A stretch of 64,000 bases of DNA, taken from contig JAJHZJ010000013.1 in NCBI GenBank assembly GCA_023548195.1, forward strand, positions 2,551,001 to 2,615,000. The letters are read 5' to 3'. The notes beneath the pieces are model-generated. The model was not told the origin of the DNA. It searched no databases and saw only the letters and a program-made list of their open reading frames with translations. This document shows, in pieces, positions 1 to 11,221 of the stretch. Position 1 is the first letter of the stretch, and each line of letters opens with the position of its first letter. The translations under genes and the position numbers were made by a program. This stretch comes from Bettongia penicillata ogilbyi (Eukaryota > Chordata > Mammalia > Diprotodontia > Potoroidae).

Positions 1-215
1 AGCACAGGGGTGGGCTCTGCTGTCTCGTGCACGACGGACCTTTGGGGTTGGTTTTTCAGGGCTCTCTGGAAAGGAAATCTCCTCCACTGTGTTCCTGCGC
101 GGCTTGCACTGATCCAGCATTTGTGGGGAGTTCTTTTTACAGGAAATTTATGGGCTGTGGGTTTGGAGCTAGCATAAAGTGAGTCTTTCTACTCTGTCAT
201 CTTGGCTCCTCCCCC
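1..215 (-). mobile_element. HAL1/L1 5' end fragment (5' UTR start only)
   Basis: Read on the minus strand this begins GGGGGAGGAGCCAAGATG at about position 215 and continues as the same 5' UTR seen in the HAL1 copy at 48,110-51,058, including a shared segment beginning AACTCCCCACAAAT. The rest of the element lies outside the window. It abuts ORF1 sequence of another minus-strand element at 216, so it is an insertion into that ORF1. The YY1-like motif is at 194-205, with one or two changes from the consensus. Confidence 0.8.
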
Positions 216-526
216 TCTTGCCTTCATGATTTCTTGAAATATGATGTCCAAGCTATTTCTTTGATCATGGCCTTCTGGTAATCCACTAATTCTTAAATTA
301 TCTCTCCTAGATCTATTTTCCTAGTCAATTTTTTTTCCAGTGAAATTTAACATTTTCTTCTATTTTTCCATTCCTTTGAGTTTGTTTTATTGTTTCTTGA
401 TGTCTCATATTCATTAGCTTTTACTTTTCAAATTCTAATTTTTAAAGAATTATTTTCTTCAGTGAGATTTTTGTACCTCTTATTCTATTTGGGCAATTCT
501 ATTTTTTAAGGAGTTCTTTTCTTCAG

Positions 527-1884
527 GTTCTTTTTTTTGTCATGGCTTTCAGGTAGTCCCATAATTTTTAAATTGTCTCTCCTGGATCTATTTTCTAAGT
601 CAGTTGTTTTTCCAGTGAGATATTTCACATTATATTCCACTTTTTCATTCTTTGGTTTTGTTTTGTGATTTCTTGGTTTCTCACTAAGTCATTAGCTTCC
701 ATCTATTCCATTTTAATTTTTAAAGGACTATTTTCTTTTGAACCTCCTTTTCCATTTGGCTGATTCTGCTTTTTAAAGCATTCTTCTCCTCATTGACTTT
801 TTGAACCTCTTTTGCCAGTTGAGTTAGCCTATTTTAAAGGTGTTATTTTCTTCAGCATTTTTTGGGGTCTCCTTTAGCAAGTTGTTGACTTGCTTTTCAT
901 GATTTTCTTGCATTTCTCTCATTTCTCTTCCCAATTTTTCCTCCACCTTTCTTACGTGATTTTCAAAATCCTTTTTGAGCTCTTCCATGGCCTGAGACCA
1001 TTGAATATTTATTTTGGATGTTTGGGATACAAAAGCCTTGACTTTTATGTCTTTTCCTCTTTTAAGCATTGGTGGTAAGCATTGTTCTTCCTCATCTGAA
1101 AGGATGGGAGAAGATACCTGTTATCCAAGAAAGTAACTTTTTATAGTCTTACTTCTTCTCCCTTTTTTGGGCATTTTCTTAGCCAATTACTTGACTTTTG
1201 AGTTCTTTGTCAAGAGTAGGGTATACTCTCTAAGATCTCAGTTCCACCAAGGTGGCACAATCAAGCTTGCACATTGATCTGGGAGCAACCAGAAACTTTT
1301 GTGCCCAGAATCTGCAAGTAGTAGAATTTCCTTTCCACAACAGCCTCACCTCAAGTTCCACTTGCACCAGCACTCAGGGCTGAGGTTCAGATCAGCTGCT
1401 CAATTCCCCCAGGGGCTTCACAATGAGCCCTGCAACAATGGGTGTCATTATTGCTGCCTGCTGTGGGGACTGCCACTACCTGCTGAGGCTTCTGCCTCTG
1501 CCACCTGGGACCAGACCTATGGGGGAGACTCTGCTCCCTTCTGGAATAGCTCAACAAGCCCTCCCACTGACCTTTGGTACCTTTGAGTTGAGGCATCTGT
1601 GAACCGCTGCTGCTGCTGCTGGGGATTCCACCCCCATGGCCTGCTCCAGTCATCTTCCCTGCACAGTCTTGTCAAGGCCAGGCTGGGCTCTGCTCTGCAT
1701 CCATTGTGACAGACCTTTCCCATCAGCCTTCCAGGTCACCCTAGGCTGGAAGTCTCCTCCACTCCTTTGTTCTGTGGCTTCTGCTGCTCTAGAATTTGTT
1801 GAGAGTCATTCTTTACAGGTATTTTATGGGCTGTGGGGGAAGAGTATATGCATCTTTCTACTCTGCCATCTTGGCTCTGCCCCC
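527..1884 (-). mobile_element. 5'-complete, 3'-truncated L1/HAL1 insertion
   Basis: The element has a complete 5' end (YY1-like motif at 1,863-1,874), a 5' UTR of about 710 bp, and an ORF1 start codon at 1,174 (minus strand). ORF1 then runs into an A8 tract, read as T8 at 531-538, and stops there. TSD copies GAGTTCTTTTCTTCAG (511-526) and GAGTTCTTTTCTTTAG (1,885-1,900) flank it and match at 15 of 16 positions. The ORF1 C-terminal half, the 3' UTR and any ORF2 are missing. This is the reverse of ordinary 5' truncation and is explained most simply by reverse transcription primed at the internal A tract of ORF1. Confidence 0.75.
540..1174 (-). pseudogene. L1-type ORF1 (N-terminal two thirds), degenerate
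   Basis: Starts at the ATG at 1,172-1,174 with a basic N-terminus of the MPKKGRR type, followed by coiled-coil sequence (open part 824-1,069 includes an EELKKDFENHVRKVEEKLGR-like stretch) and the beginning of the RNA-recognition domain. In L1 this protein is a trimeric RNA-binding chaperone. Frameshifts and stops break it near 823 and further downstream, and it ends at the insertion boundary near 530, so the C-terminal domain is absent. Not functional. Confidence 0.75.
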
Positions 1885-2479
1885 GAGTTCTTTTCTTTAG
1901 TAGTTTTTTTTGTGCCTCTTTTATCATTAGGCCAATGCTTTTTAAGATGCAATTTTCTTTAGTATTTTTTGTGCCTCTTTTACCAAGCTCTTAATGCTCT
2001 TTTCATAATTTTCTTGCATCACTCTCATTTCTTTCCCCCAATTTTTCCTTTATCACTCTTATCTTTCTCTTTAACTCTCCCAGGAATTCTTGTTGGGTTT
2101 GTATATAATTAACATTTTTCTTTGAGGCTTTTTTTGGGTAGCTTTCCCCACATTGTTGTCTTCTTCTGAGTTTATATGTTGGTCTCCCCTGACACCAGAG
2201 TAGTTTTTTATGACCAAATTCTCTTTTTGTTATTGTTGCTTGTTCATTTTTCCAGTCTATTTCTTGACTTTGCACTTTATTTTAAAGCTGAACTCTGTTC
2301 ACCTAGGAGTGGAAAAGGTACCATCTGAAGTTTCAGTCTTTTTCTGTGCTACTGTTTTCAAAGCTAGTTTTGGAGTGTGTGCAAGTTTTTGGTGCTTCCA
2401 AGATGGTATGATTCTGGGAGAGGTATGGTCACTGCTTTCCTGGTCTTCAATCCAGTCCTTACCCAGGAAGGGCCCCTAG

Positions 2480-2550
2480 TCATCTCCCAATTGCAAATTT
2501 TATCTCAGGTCTTCCTGACTCTGAGCCCAGCATTCTATCCATTTTGTCAC
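2480..2550 (-). repeat. SINE 5' head fragment (tRNA/MIR type)
   Basis: The stretch around 2,506-2,550 is the reverse complement of the tRNA-like head shared by the SINEs of this window (gtcttcctgactctgag, then ctatccatttt). Only the head is left. Confidence 0.5.
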
Positions 2551-2885
2551 TTATGTGTTAGCTATTATTGTTATTTGTATCTCCTTCCCTTGTTTTCTCC
2601 CACTGCTTCCATTCATTATAACAAAAATTTTTTAAAAAGCACTTTACCAAAACAAATCAACATATTGACTGCACTTTGACCTCCAAATGTTGAACAAAAT
2701 ATTGGCCCCAAAGAAGAGTTGAGATATACACATCTTTTCCTTTTTTGCAGAAGCATGTGTATGGGGGACCATGGGTAGAGAGTATTGAATGTGCTATCAG
2801 ATTGATATGTTGGTTCGTTTTGCTGAACTGCTTTTTTGCAGAAATCTTTATTGCAAGGGATGTCTATAGAAGAAGGAGAGATCTA
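2551..2885. other. No recognised feature
   Basis: AT-rich sequence with no open frame, RNA gene or repeat that I can recognise. Confidence 0.5.
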
Positions 2886-3140
2886 TTGGGAAGTAATAGT
2901 GATAGAGCCTGAGACCTGAAGTCAGGAAGATGAGTCTTCCTGAGTTCAAATCTGACCTCAGACACTTACTGTCTAGGTGATCCTGGGCTAGTCACTTACT
3001 AACCCTGTTTGCCTCAGTTTCCTAATTTGTAAAATGAGTTGGAGAAGGAAATGGGAAATCACTCCGATATCTTTGCCAAGAAAACCTCAAATGGGATCAT
3101 GTAGAGTAAGTGATAACAGAAATGATTGAATAACTACAAA
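2886..3140 (+). repeat. Marsupial tRNA-RTE SINE
   Basis: tRNA-like head with a B-box-like GAGTTCAAATCTGACCTC, middle section GTTTGCCTCAGTTTCC, and RTE-like tail (GCCAAGAAAACCTCAAATGG). The 3' end decays into an A-rich stretch near 3,140. The family also occurs at 12.07, 12.89, 26.98, 29.34, 32.58, 35.06, 38.34 and 60.04 kb. Confidence 0.85.
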
Positions 3141-4010
3141 AAGAAAAATGTGTTTATAAAAATAAGAAAATGCCCCAAAATGGTAGGGAACCTGAAGGTA
3201 ACTCTGGGAAGGGTTGAGAATGCTAATTAACCATTCCAAGTCCAATGTGTGCCTTACAGGGTTGCCTGAAGTTCTGCTTTGTAAAGCTGACCCAACTCCT
3301 GCCAACAGTGATTCCCACTGCAGTTGCTGTGATGTTGACCCAATATGATGTCAACCCAAACTTGGCAAATGCTCATTACAACAGGCCAGCTGCCACATCT
3401 CCCAGAGTCCTTGTGGAATGGCAGCTGTGCCACAGCATTTTTTGTGGAATTTTACACAGTTGGAAGCACTGCTTTGATATTTCTGTTTAAATGGTTTATT
3501 TCTATCTTGAGAGGATATAGTAGCAACATGGTAAGGAGACTCTTGGGTTCATGAAGGCTCCAGTAATAAAGAATAAATACAGCAAGTCCTGCCAAACTGG
3601 GGGTGGGACTTGTAATGAGCTGGACAATAGCTGTCAAAGAATCAGCCTTGCTACTTTTGGAGAGAATCATCACCATGTAGGCCAGAGGGTGATGGATTTT
3701 TCAGCCTCAGGAAATCTCAGACTAAAGGGAACATGACCTCTTTCAATGGAGGGTATATTTACACTGACAAAATTATATGCTTTTTGAAGTATTGATACAT
3801 GTGCTATTTTAGCATTACCTCATTTATCCAATCATGTGGAAGAAAAAAATTTCAATCACAGTGAATTGTCCTCATGACTGAAACACTTTCTTTAGGTGCT
3901 TTTTTTGGAAACCATTTTTAGATATAAACTTTTGTGTCTTAAAAAATTCTGGACTCAAATTACTTATTCACTATATATGACAGAGATTGTTGAGTGAGCA
4001 GAATAAATAT
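3141..4010. other. Unclassified; possible very degenerate processed pseudogene near 3,260-3,500
   Basis: No repeat is recognised. Between about 3,260 and 3,480 the plus-strand translation in shifting frames weakly recalls the small mitochondrial ATP synthase subunit g (ATP5MG): an FCFVKLTQLLPTVIPTAV-like stretch, then WNGSCATAFFVEFYTVG in another frame. The match is patchy and by eye only. No poly(A) tail or TSD was found. Confidence 0.2.
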
Positions 4011-4011
4011 T

Positions 4012-4073
4012 AAACTTTTTAAAATTTAATAAATATTTATTTCTTTTAAAAATCATATCTGTATCTATCTACA

Positions 4074-4125
<52 letters not shown>

Positions 4126-4700
4126 ATCTCTCTGAAATACTTTTCTCTCCCAAATAGAAAATAAAAGAAAAATGAAACCCCTGTTACAAATACGTATAGT
4201 CAAGCAAAACAAATTTCCCTATTGGCCATGTCCAAAAGAGTGTAAACATCACTCTGCAGTTTGAAGCCATCACGTCTCTCTTAGGAGGTAGGCAGCGCGC
4301 TTCATCATCATTTTTCTAGAATCATGGTTGTTCGTTACAATAGTCAGAGTCCCTAATTCTCTCAAAGTCACTTGTTATTACCATGTTGTTATCGCTGTAT
4401 AAACTGTTCCCCTGGTTCTGTTCATTTGACTCTACATTAGTTCATACAAGTCTTCCTAGGTTTCTCTGAAACTATTTTCTTCATAATTTCTTATAAATAG
4501 TATCCCATTACATTTATATACTATAACTTTTCCAGTGAATCCCCAATTTGTGGGCACCTCCCAGATTCCCATTCTTTGCCATCTCAAAAAGAGTTATAAA
4601 TATTTTTGTTCATCCTTAGAGTTTTCAACAAGCTAGATTTATAATTGCATTGATACAGGGAATTCCTAGTAAAGAAATGCTATCAATGCTGGTCTATACC
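4012..4700 (-). mobile_element. 5'-truncated L1, 3' end fragment
   Basis: Minus-strand L1 3' UTR followed by the ORF2 C-terminal region. It is recognised by the block around 4,420-4,620 (GTTCATACAAGTCTTCCTAG; AGAGTTATAAATATTTTTGT), which is collinear with the L1 copies at 6.7-8.4 kb and 42.5-43.3 kb. It is strongly diverged, with no open frame. A (TCTA)n run sits near the 3' end. Confidence 0.75.
4075..4125. repeat. (TCTA)n microsatellite
   Basis: About 12 uninterrupted tetranucleotide units, grown inside the A/T-rich 3' end of the L1 fragment. Confidence 0.95.
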
Positions 4701-4734
4701 TTTTTTGCAGCTTTAGTTTTAGAGAGCTGCCTAG

Positions 4735-4840
4735 ACACTGAGAAGTTAAATGATTTGCTCAGTCACATTTGTATCAGAGATAACATTTGAACCCAGGTCT
4801 TCCTGGTTTTAATGCTAGCTCTCTATCAACTGGGGGAAGG
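4735..4840 (-). repeat. MIR-type CORE-SINE fragment
   Basis: Reverse complement of a tRNA-like SINE head: acatttgaacccaggtcttc followed by ctctctatcaactg, preceded by a degenerate gagaagttaaatgatttgct. Confidence 0.65.
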
Positions 4841-5597
4841 GAAGGAATTAAGTGGATTGGAACAGTAAGTGGTGGTGGAAATTGAATGAACTGCACTGAT
4901 TACCTCTTGTGACTCAATTCTGGAGGCTAGCTCAGTTTCCTTTCTGTTCAGTTATGGATCTAGTCCAATTTCTGTCCTGGGAGAAAACTTTATTCAATTG
5001 TGGGAATTGGGAAAAAAAAACATTATTGTATTGTTTAAACCTAACTTTGCATGTCTGGGAAACTGGACCACCTATGTCTGCTGCTTAGAGACCCTTAACT
5101 AAAGGACCTAGTTTATGCTGACCAGAAATCCAGTCAGATCCAAAGACTGATGCAAGGAGCTTTCTTACAATTGTACATCTCAAGTGACCCATATATCTTA
5201 TTTGAAAACTGGCCCTATAATGATCCATCAGTTATTGTTTCCATGTTCCTTTGATTGTTCACAGATACTTGGAGGGAGTTGGACAGCTCCTTTTCTGATT
5301 TCAGGCAACTGCACCTGTTCATTCTCCCCCTGCACATTTAGAAAGTGCCTAATCTTTCCTTCAATTGCAAATCAGATTACCTAATTTTGTATCCTGGTTC
5401 ATTTTAAAAAATTAATTGACTTTATTTGGTTAATTATTTTTGATGCATAAAATTCCATTTCTCCCTGTGTTCAGGGTCTAGTACAAAAGCTGAAGAAAGC
5501 AACTGGTCCCAATTTGTTGGGCAGTTGGCATGCATTACTTAACAAATCAATATGCTCAGAAATTCAAACCTTTGTTTCCTCAGTCATTTCATCTTTC
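4841..5597. other. No recognised feature
   Basis: Unclassified sequence. The open frames are short and show no conserved-protein character. Confidence 0.5.
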
Positions 5598-5645
5598 ACC
5601 CACCATACCAGCTAGGTGGCACAGTGGATAGAGTGCCAGAAAATT
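5598..5645 (+). repeat. SINE head fragment
   Basis: CCAGCTAGGTGGCACAGTGG and the following GATAGAGTGCC match the A-box region of the tRNA-RTE SINE. The element stops abruptly after about 45 bases. Confidence 0.7.
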
Positions 5646-6554
5646 TAATTTTTTTCTACATGTCAAGTTCATCATCAAAAGCATTGATTATTGTACCATA
5701 TTGTAATGTAATGATAACCTTAAGAGCTGTTAAAATATATGGTTTCCCCTTCATACCAAATAGGTCCAGAACCATATGCTTTTGAATTTCTGTTGGTGGT
5801 TTTAAAAATTGTTTTTCTTTCTCCAAAATGTGATCTCTTAGTATGTTTGTTTTTTGAGTGTTTGAGGGAAAAACGTGGTTTTAGCAATATCTATTTTAGC
5901 TCCTATGGAGGCCTTATTTTTTGGTCTGTTTTCTTTATGGTTCTCAATTGTGTTGAGATAAATGACTTTTAGATAAGTGAGATGTTATTAAAAGAAGACA
6001 TTATTTCCTTTTTATTTAAATTGGCATAGTAGATAAAAAATACTAGAGATAGAAAATAAGACAAACATTTTCAGTTAGGGCCAATGTTGGTTTTGGCTTG
6101 CTTGACTAAACTTGTTTTTAATGAGAGAGGGCTTCTTTTTGGAAGGAAGTTGGTGGGTAGTAACAATGATATAAAAAAAGAAATAAAAGAAAATATTGTC
6201 AATGAAATATGGAAATACACACAAGAAGAGAACAGAAGGAAGTTTAGAACATAGGCATGCAAGGCAAATTTGTTGCTACCATGTTTAATTTAATATATAC
6301 TATTTTTAAAGAAACAGTACACAAGGGAAATTCACAGTTTGATGTACAATTTTCTGTTTGTTGCATATTGAACTGCTCATGTGTGTTATGTTCATAATAA
6401 AGAAGAAATTGTTTTTAAATGATAAACTAAAATGAGGAGGACTAGATTACCTAAATCTGTGATCCCATGACATCTAGGTCTGCTGAGCTAAAAGCTCACA
6501 GTCTATATATTGACTTTTCAATTTAATAGGTAAAACAACTATAGCTTCACTGAA
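5646..6554. other. Unclassified AT-rich stretch
   Basis: No gene or named repeat is recognised. Several short T-rich open frames exist but have no supporting features. Confidence 0.5.
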
Positions 6555-6685
6555 AGGGATGGAAGGTTGGTCTAAGAGGCAGGAAAACAAGGATTTGAGT
6601 CCAGCCTTTGATGTCTAAATAATCTATATGATCTGGGTAAGTCCAATTTCTCAGTGTCAATCTGATAAGTTAAAAACTCCAAAAC
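6555..6685 (+). repeat. MIR-type SINE fragment
   Basis: Diverged tRNA-like head (caaggatttgagtccagcct) and CORE region (gatctgggtaagtccaattt). Confidence 0.6.
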
Positions 6686-6724
6686 TTGGCATTTAAAAAA
6701 AACTTACATTTTTCTTTTTAATAA

Positions 6725-8385
6725 TTATTGCTGGATTGCATTTCTTTTCCTTTTTAAAACAATACTTTATTTTATTTTTTCCAATTACAAAAATTTTTCA
6801 ATTCCAAAAATTTCCAATTTTTTCCAATTCCAATGTAAAAAAAATTTTTTTAACATTCATTTAAAAAAATTTTGAGTTCCAAATTCTTTCCCTCCCTCCC
6901 TCCCTCCCTTCCCTTCTCCCTGAGATGGTAAGCAATTTAATATAGGTTATACATGTGCAGTAGTGCAAAACATATTTCCATATTAGTTACTTTGTGAAAG
7001 AAAATACAAAAATCCCACAAAAAATGAAAATGAAAATCAGTATGCTTTGATTTGCATTCAGAATCTATCAGTTCTTTCTCTGGAGGTGAACTGAATTTTT
7101 TATTATGAGTCCTTTGGAATTGTCTTGGATCACTGTATTACTGAGAATAGCTAAGTCATTTATAATCAATAATTGTACAATATTACTCTTGGTGTATATG
7201 CTATTCTCCTGGTTCTGTTCACTTCATTTTTGTACCAGTTCATATAAGTCTTTCCAGGTTTTTCTGAACTCATCCTGTTTATCATTTCTTATAGCACAAT
7301 AGTATTCCATTACAATCATATACCACAATTTGTTCAGCCATTCTCCAATTGATGGACATCCCCTCAATTTCCAATTCTTTGCCACCACAAAAGGAGCTGC
7401 TATAAATATTTTTGTACAAATAGGTCCTCCCCCCTTTTAAAAAAGTTCTCCTTGGGGTACAGACCTAGTAGTGGTATTGCTGGATCAAAGTGTATGCAAA
7501 ATCTTGTAGTCCTTTGGGCATAGCTTTAAATTGTTGTCCAGAATGGTTGGAACAGTTCACAACTCCATCAACAACACAATTTTCCCACATCCTCTCCAAC
7601 ATTTATCATTTTCCTTTTCTGTCATATTATCCATTTTGATAGGTGTGAGGTGGTACCCCAGAGTTGTTTTAATTTGCATTCCTCTAATCAATGATTATCT
7701 AGAACATTTTTTGATATGACTCTAGAAAGTTTTGATTTCTTCCTCTGAAAACTGCCTGTTCATATCCTTTGGCCAATTGGGTAATGGCTCTTACTTTTAT
7801 AAATTTGACTCATTTCTCTATTGAGAAATGAGGTATTGACACTTGTTGAAAAATTTTTTCTCAGTTTTCTTCTTTCTTTCAAATTTTCGTTGCATTGGTT
7901 TTGTGCAAAATATTTTATATTTAATGTAATTTATATATTTGTTATATTTAATATATCTCATGATGCTTTCTATGTCTTGGTTATAACATTTTTTCTTTTG
8001 AAAACTGCTGTTCATATCCTTTGTCAATTTATCTTTTGGGAAATGACTCTTGTTCTTATATAGCAACATCAATTTCAATCAATTAGTATGAATTAATAAA
8101 AATCAATTAATATCAATATGTTTTGGATATTAGACTTTTATCTGATAAAATACCTGGGCAGATTTTCCCCCACTAACTATTTCTCCCCTAATTTTAATTT
8201 CATGACTGCTTTTGTGCAAAAGTTTTCAATTTTATGTACTCAAAATTATCCATTTATTTTTTATGGTAGTCTGGGTCCCTTGTTTGGTTAAAAATTCTCT
8301 CTTTATTCATAAGTGTGAAAGATATTTTCCTTTCTCTTCCAATTTGTTTGTGATAATAGTTTTTTCCTGATATATAGCTGCTATG
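6725..8385 (-). mobile_element. 5'-truncated L1 (3' UTR and ORF2 C-terminus), internally duplicated
   Basis: Minus-strand L1. The 3' UTR is at 6,725-7,080 with a pyrimidine run at 6,893-6,915. ORF2 C-terminal coding remnants run from about 7,270 to 8,385. Around 7,310-7,400 the minus strand encodes the characteristic L1 ORF2 tail (KNW...GCPSIGEW-like, then NVMEYY-like). Stops are frequent. The segment beginning GAAAACTGCC at about 7,747 recurs as GAAAACTGCT at about 8,000, so roughly 250 bp of ORF2 is present twice: either a local duplication or two abutting L1 pieces. Confidence 0.85.
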
Positions 8386-8640
8386 AGTAAAGGCATTACT
8401 GCTATCCTGAAGGGGGAATACCCAGCTCACAAGGAGAAAGATTAGGAGCTTGGAAAAAATGAAAAGGGGGCAGGGTGGACTGGTAGAGTATTGCACTATG
8501 ATAAGTAAAGAGTGGTTGTAGATGTTGGAGGTAAGATCCACAGCTGGCTATTGTAGGGAGGGTAAGATACAAGAGTAAACTTCAAGTGGCTCTTTCTGTC
8601 CTATTATTAAAATTTTAGTGGGAGTATTTATACCTTAGAA

Positions 8641-8820
8641 ATTGGCAAATACTACATATCAGGGTTTGATTTATTGTTTTGTTAATTTCCACGACTTAAG
8701 AAAGTGATGGGAAAAAATGTTAATGATACAGATTACATTTAAAAGTGTGCTATATATACATTTTCCCTCTGATAATTGGTTATTAACCATTTACCAGCAT
8801 AGCTAGTGTGGGATATGATG
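8641..8820 (+). repeat. Unnamed interspersed repeat, copy A
   Basis: Similar over about 180 bp to 32,255-32,450: both share TTGATTTATTGTTTTGTT-like, AATGATACAGATTACATTTA-like and GTGTGCTATATATACATTT-like blocks in the same order. No TSD or terminal repeat is visible. I cannot assign a family name. Confidence 0.5.
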
Positions 8821-9039
8821 CATGTGTTCAGAGATTTGTTGATCATATACCCCTTGGGGGTGAGAGTATGACATTGCTCTCACTTTGGAAACCAGTGCTT
8901 TATAGGAAAGTTCAAGATATGGTAGTGCTAATCCCCTTTCATTCCTACTTTGTTTTTCTATTTCTCTTTTAGTTCTTGAACTTGTGATTATTCAAGAAAT
9001 AAAGAAAAAATATTTGGAGAGATATTCATTTTTATCTGG

Positions 9040-9360
9040 GCATATGGCAATATTATGAGAATTAATTTATAGATTTAATGCTATTAAACCGATTAAACTC
9101 ATAAGAAAATTTATTTGGAGGGAAAGATTTAGAATATCAAGGGAAATCATGAAAAAAGGAGGAATAAAGGGGTAGTCACACATATTATAAAGCAGCAATA
9201 ATCAAAACTATTTGGTAATAGTCAGAAAATAGAAAGTAGATGAAAAGACTAGACAAGGAAGAATAAGAAATAATTGGCCACAATAGAGTTTGAGGAACAA
9301 AAGCTTGAAAATATAACCTACCATGGGAAAAAAGAAAACAATTTCCCTAATGAATACATG
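9040..9360 (+). mobile_element. L1 ORF2 fragment
   Basis: Plus-strand remnant of the ORF2 region after the reverse transcriptase. Translation around 9,100-9,215 gives fragments like KFIWRERF-, then YKAAIIKTIW, corresponding to the conserved KFIWKNKRSRIS...YYKAAIIKTTWYW of the L1 at 43-44 kb. Stops interrupt it, and both ends are lost. Confidence 0.7.
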
Positions 9361-9364
9361 CTTT

Positions 9365-9482
9365 GGTAGATATTTATTCATTTTTATTCATTCATATTTT
9401 ATTCATTTATTCATATTTTATTCATTTTTTTAGTTATTTTAGTCATTTTTTAGTTATTTTAGTCATTTTTTAGTTATTTTAA
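9365..9482. repeat. AT-rich tandem repeats
   Basis: A TTCAT-rich segment, then about three copies of a 21-bp unit (TTTTTAGTTATTTTAGTCATT) at 9,427-9,482. Confidence 0.85.
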
Positions 9483-9780
9483 GTGAGATTTCCTTTTCTA
9501 TTATTTCCTTTCAGATTTTGTAAATGCTGTATGAAAATACTTCTTTATCTTGTCTTCTTGCAATTGCTAGAAATTTCTGGAACTATATCAAGTACTAATA
9601 GTGATAGAGGACATCTTGCTTTACCCTGGATCTTAATGGAAAGGCCTCTAATGTTTCTTCATTATTGACAATGCTAGTTCTTGGTTTTGGAAAGATATTG
9701 TTTGCCATATTTAAGAAAAGCCCATTTATTCTGATGATTTTTTAAAACAGAAATGAATATATTGTTTTTTTTAAAAGCAT
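9483..9780 (-). mobile_element. L1 ORF2 reverse-transcriptase fragment
   Basis: Minus-strand remnant equivalent to 59,260-59,430 of the large L1. Shared blocks include a CATCTTGCTTTACCCTGGAT-like motif ([10 protein letters not shown] region), AATGGAAAGGCCTCTAATG, and TTCTTGGTTTTGGAAAGATA. No intact reading frame. Confidence 0.65.
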
Positions 9781-10864
9781 TTTTTTTCTTGCAACTTTGA
9801 CTCGGCCCTGACTTCAGTGTAATCTTTGTCTTCTTCCTCTATCTTCTGGTGGTGCAAAGACTTTGTGCTAATTTCTTCCCTATCTCAATCTCCTTGCATG
9901 GTCACCCATTGAGAACTGGCTTTGTCCCTTGTCCCTGACCAGATATCTGAAATAGAATTGGCTTCAGGCTTCCAGAAGGGACCCAGGCATGGCCTGATTC
10001 CCTCAGCCCTTCTATCTTTTTGCTTGGCCACAAGGGTTTGTTCTTTGCTATGACTTAAGCAGGTTGGGACCCGATTTTCATTTCTGGTCCCATTTACAGG
10101 ACATCACCCTCTGGAACACTTGCAGGTTTCAGGTTATTATCTTGCACCATCTTAGACCACAGGGAGGAGCTTACCAATCTCTTTAGCTTCATTGAATTAT
10201 TTCTTTATCTATTGAAATTGCTGTAGTGTTTCTCAGAAGAGTTGGGTTACATTGAAAATTGACATATCATCACCAGCTTTGGAAGAAGTCTATCTCTCTA
10301 TTTTACAGATGAGGAAGCCAAGGCCAGCAAAAGGAAGCTTTTGTAATTAAATGAATATGCCACTAATATAAGCAATCAAGGCAACCACAAATAGAACACC
10401 TGAAAGGGCACAAATGGAATAGGATTTTCATGAGAACAGAATAGTCTCTAAAGAGGTTCTTAAAACTTATTCATGAGTCATCAATGGCTCATTAATGGAA
10501 AAGGAAAGAAAGAAGAGAGCTGCCTGTATGTAGAATACGTGTAATTGCATCTAAAAAGTCCTGTAGTTTCTTAGCAGGGAAGCAATTTTTAAAAGTAAAC
10601 TGCAGATAAAACTTTCAGGTTGCCAAGTGGGAGAAAAAACCCTAAAATATCTCAAGTGTTTACCTATTGAGTCTCTTGTCTATGTGAGTTATCATTACCT
10701 TTATTCTGTTTTATTTCTTCCCTTTTTTCTTTCCCCTTTTTCTTTTAAAGTAAAAGTTTAAATCAAATTTTATTTCATTTATTTTCTTTCCTCCTTTTTA
10801 TTTCTTCCCTTTCCTCCTTATGGTTAAATAGAATAGAAAACGTGGACGGGCAAGTTCCTTAGAG
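9781..10864. other. Unclassified; small MIR scrap
   Basis: Less AT-rich than its neighbours around 9,850-10,180, where a stretch with CCCATTTACAGG and GGTTGGGACCCGATTTTC could be an old LTR or a unique sequence; I cannot decide. 10,295-10,335 (ttttacagatgaggaagcca) is a minus-strand MIR scrap. Confidence 0.4.
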
Positions 10865-11020
10865 ATAAGAAGTTATAAACCTCACATTTTCATGGAAGAG
10901 AAAACTGAGGCTTTAGGAGGTTAAAAAAAAATCAAACAACTACCCAAGGTCAAACAGCATGTCAAAACAGAGCTGGGGTTAAAATTCAGATACTTCATTT
11001 TTCACTCTAACTATAACCTC
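10865..11020 (-). repeat. MIR-type SINE
   Basis: Minus-strand CORE region and head: gaaaactgaggctttaggag, then ctacccaaggtcaaacagca and agagctggggttaaaattca. Confidence 0.7.
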
Positions 11021-11221
11021 TCTCAGATGTGCTTCCTTCTCTCCACTCATACAGACGCTTAATGCACCTCTCTGCTGGACTATATTGGTCTTCCTGCCTC
11101 TAGTCAGTCAATCTCCTCTTTCCATTTTATACACCACATAGCCACCAAAGAGATTTTCCTAAAGTTCATGTTGCCTTGCTCCCTCCTCCCTCCCATTCAT
11201 AAATTTTTGTGACTGCTAGTT

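Larger units (their letters stand above)
216..2430 (-). mobile_element. Old L1/HAL1 remnant (5' UTR and ORF1), interrupted by a 1.36-kb insertion
   Basis: Two blocks, 216-526 and 1,885-about 2,430, read as consecutive parts of one diverged minus-strand ORF1. The 216-526 block carries the RNA-recognition region and coiled coil; 1,885-2,260 carries the N-terminal part. Its 5' UTR runs to about 2,430. The blocks are separated by the element at 527-1,884 and flanked by copies of a 13-16 bp TSD. There are many stops and frameshifts. It is the host for both neighbouring insertions and therefore the oldest element here. Confidence 0.75.

Noticed and set aside
9850..10180. Possible LTR
   Set aside because: Composition differs from the flanks, but no TG...CA ends, polyadenylation signal pair or second copy was found.
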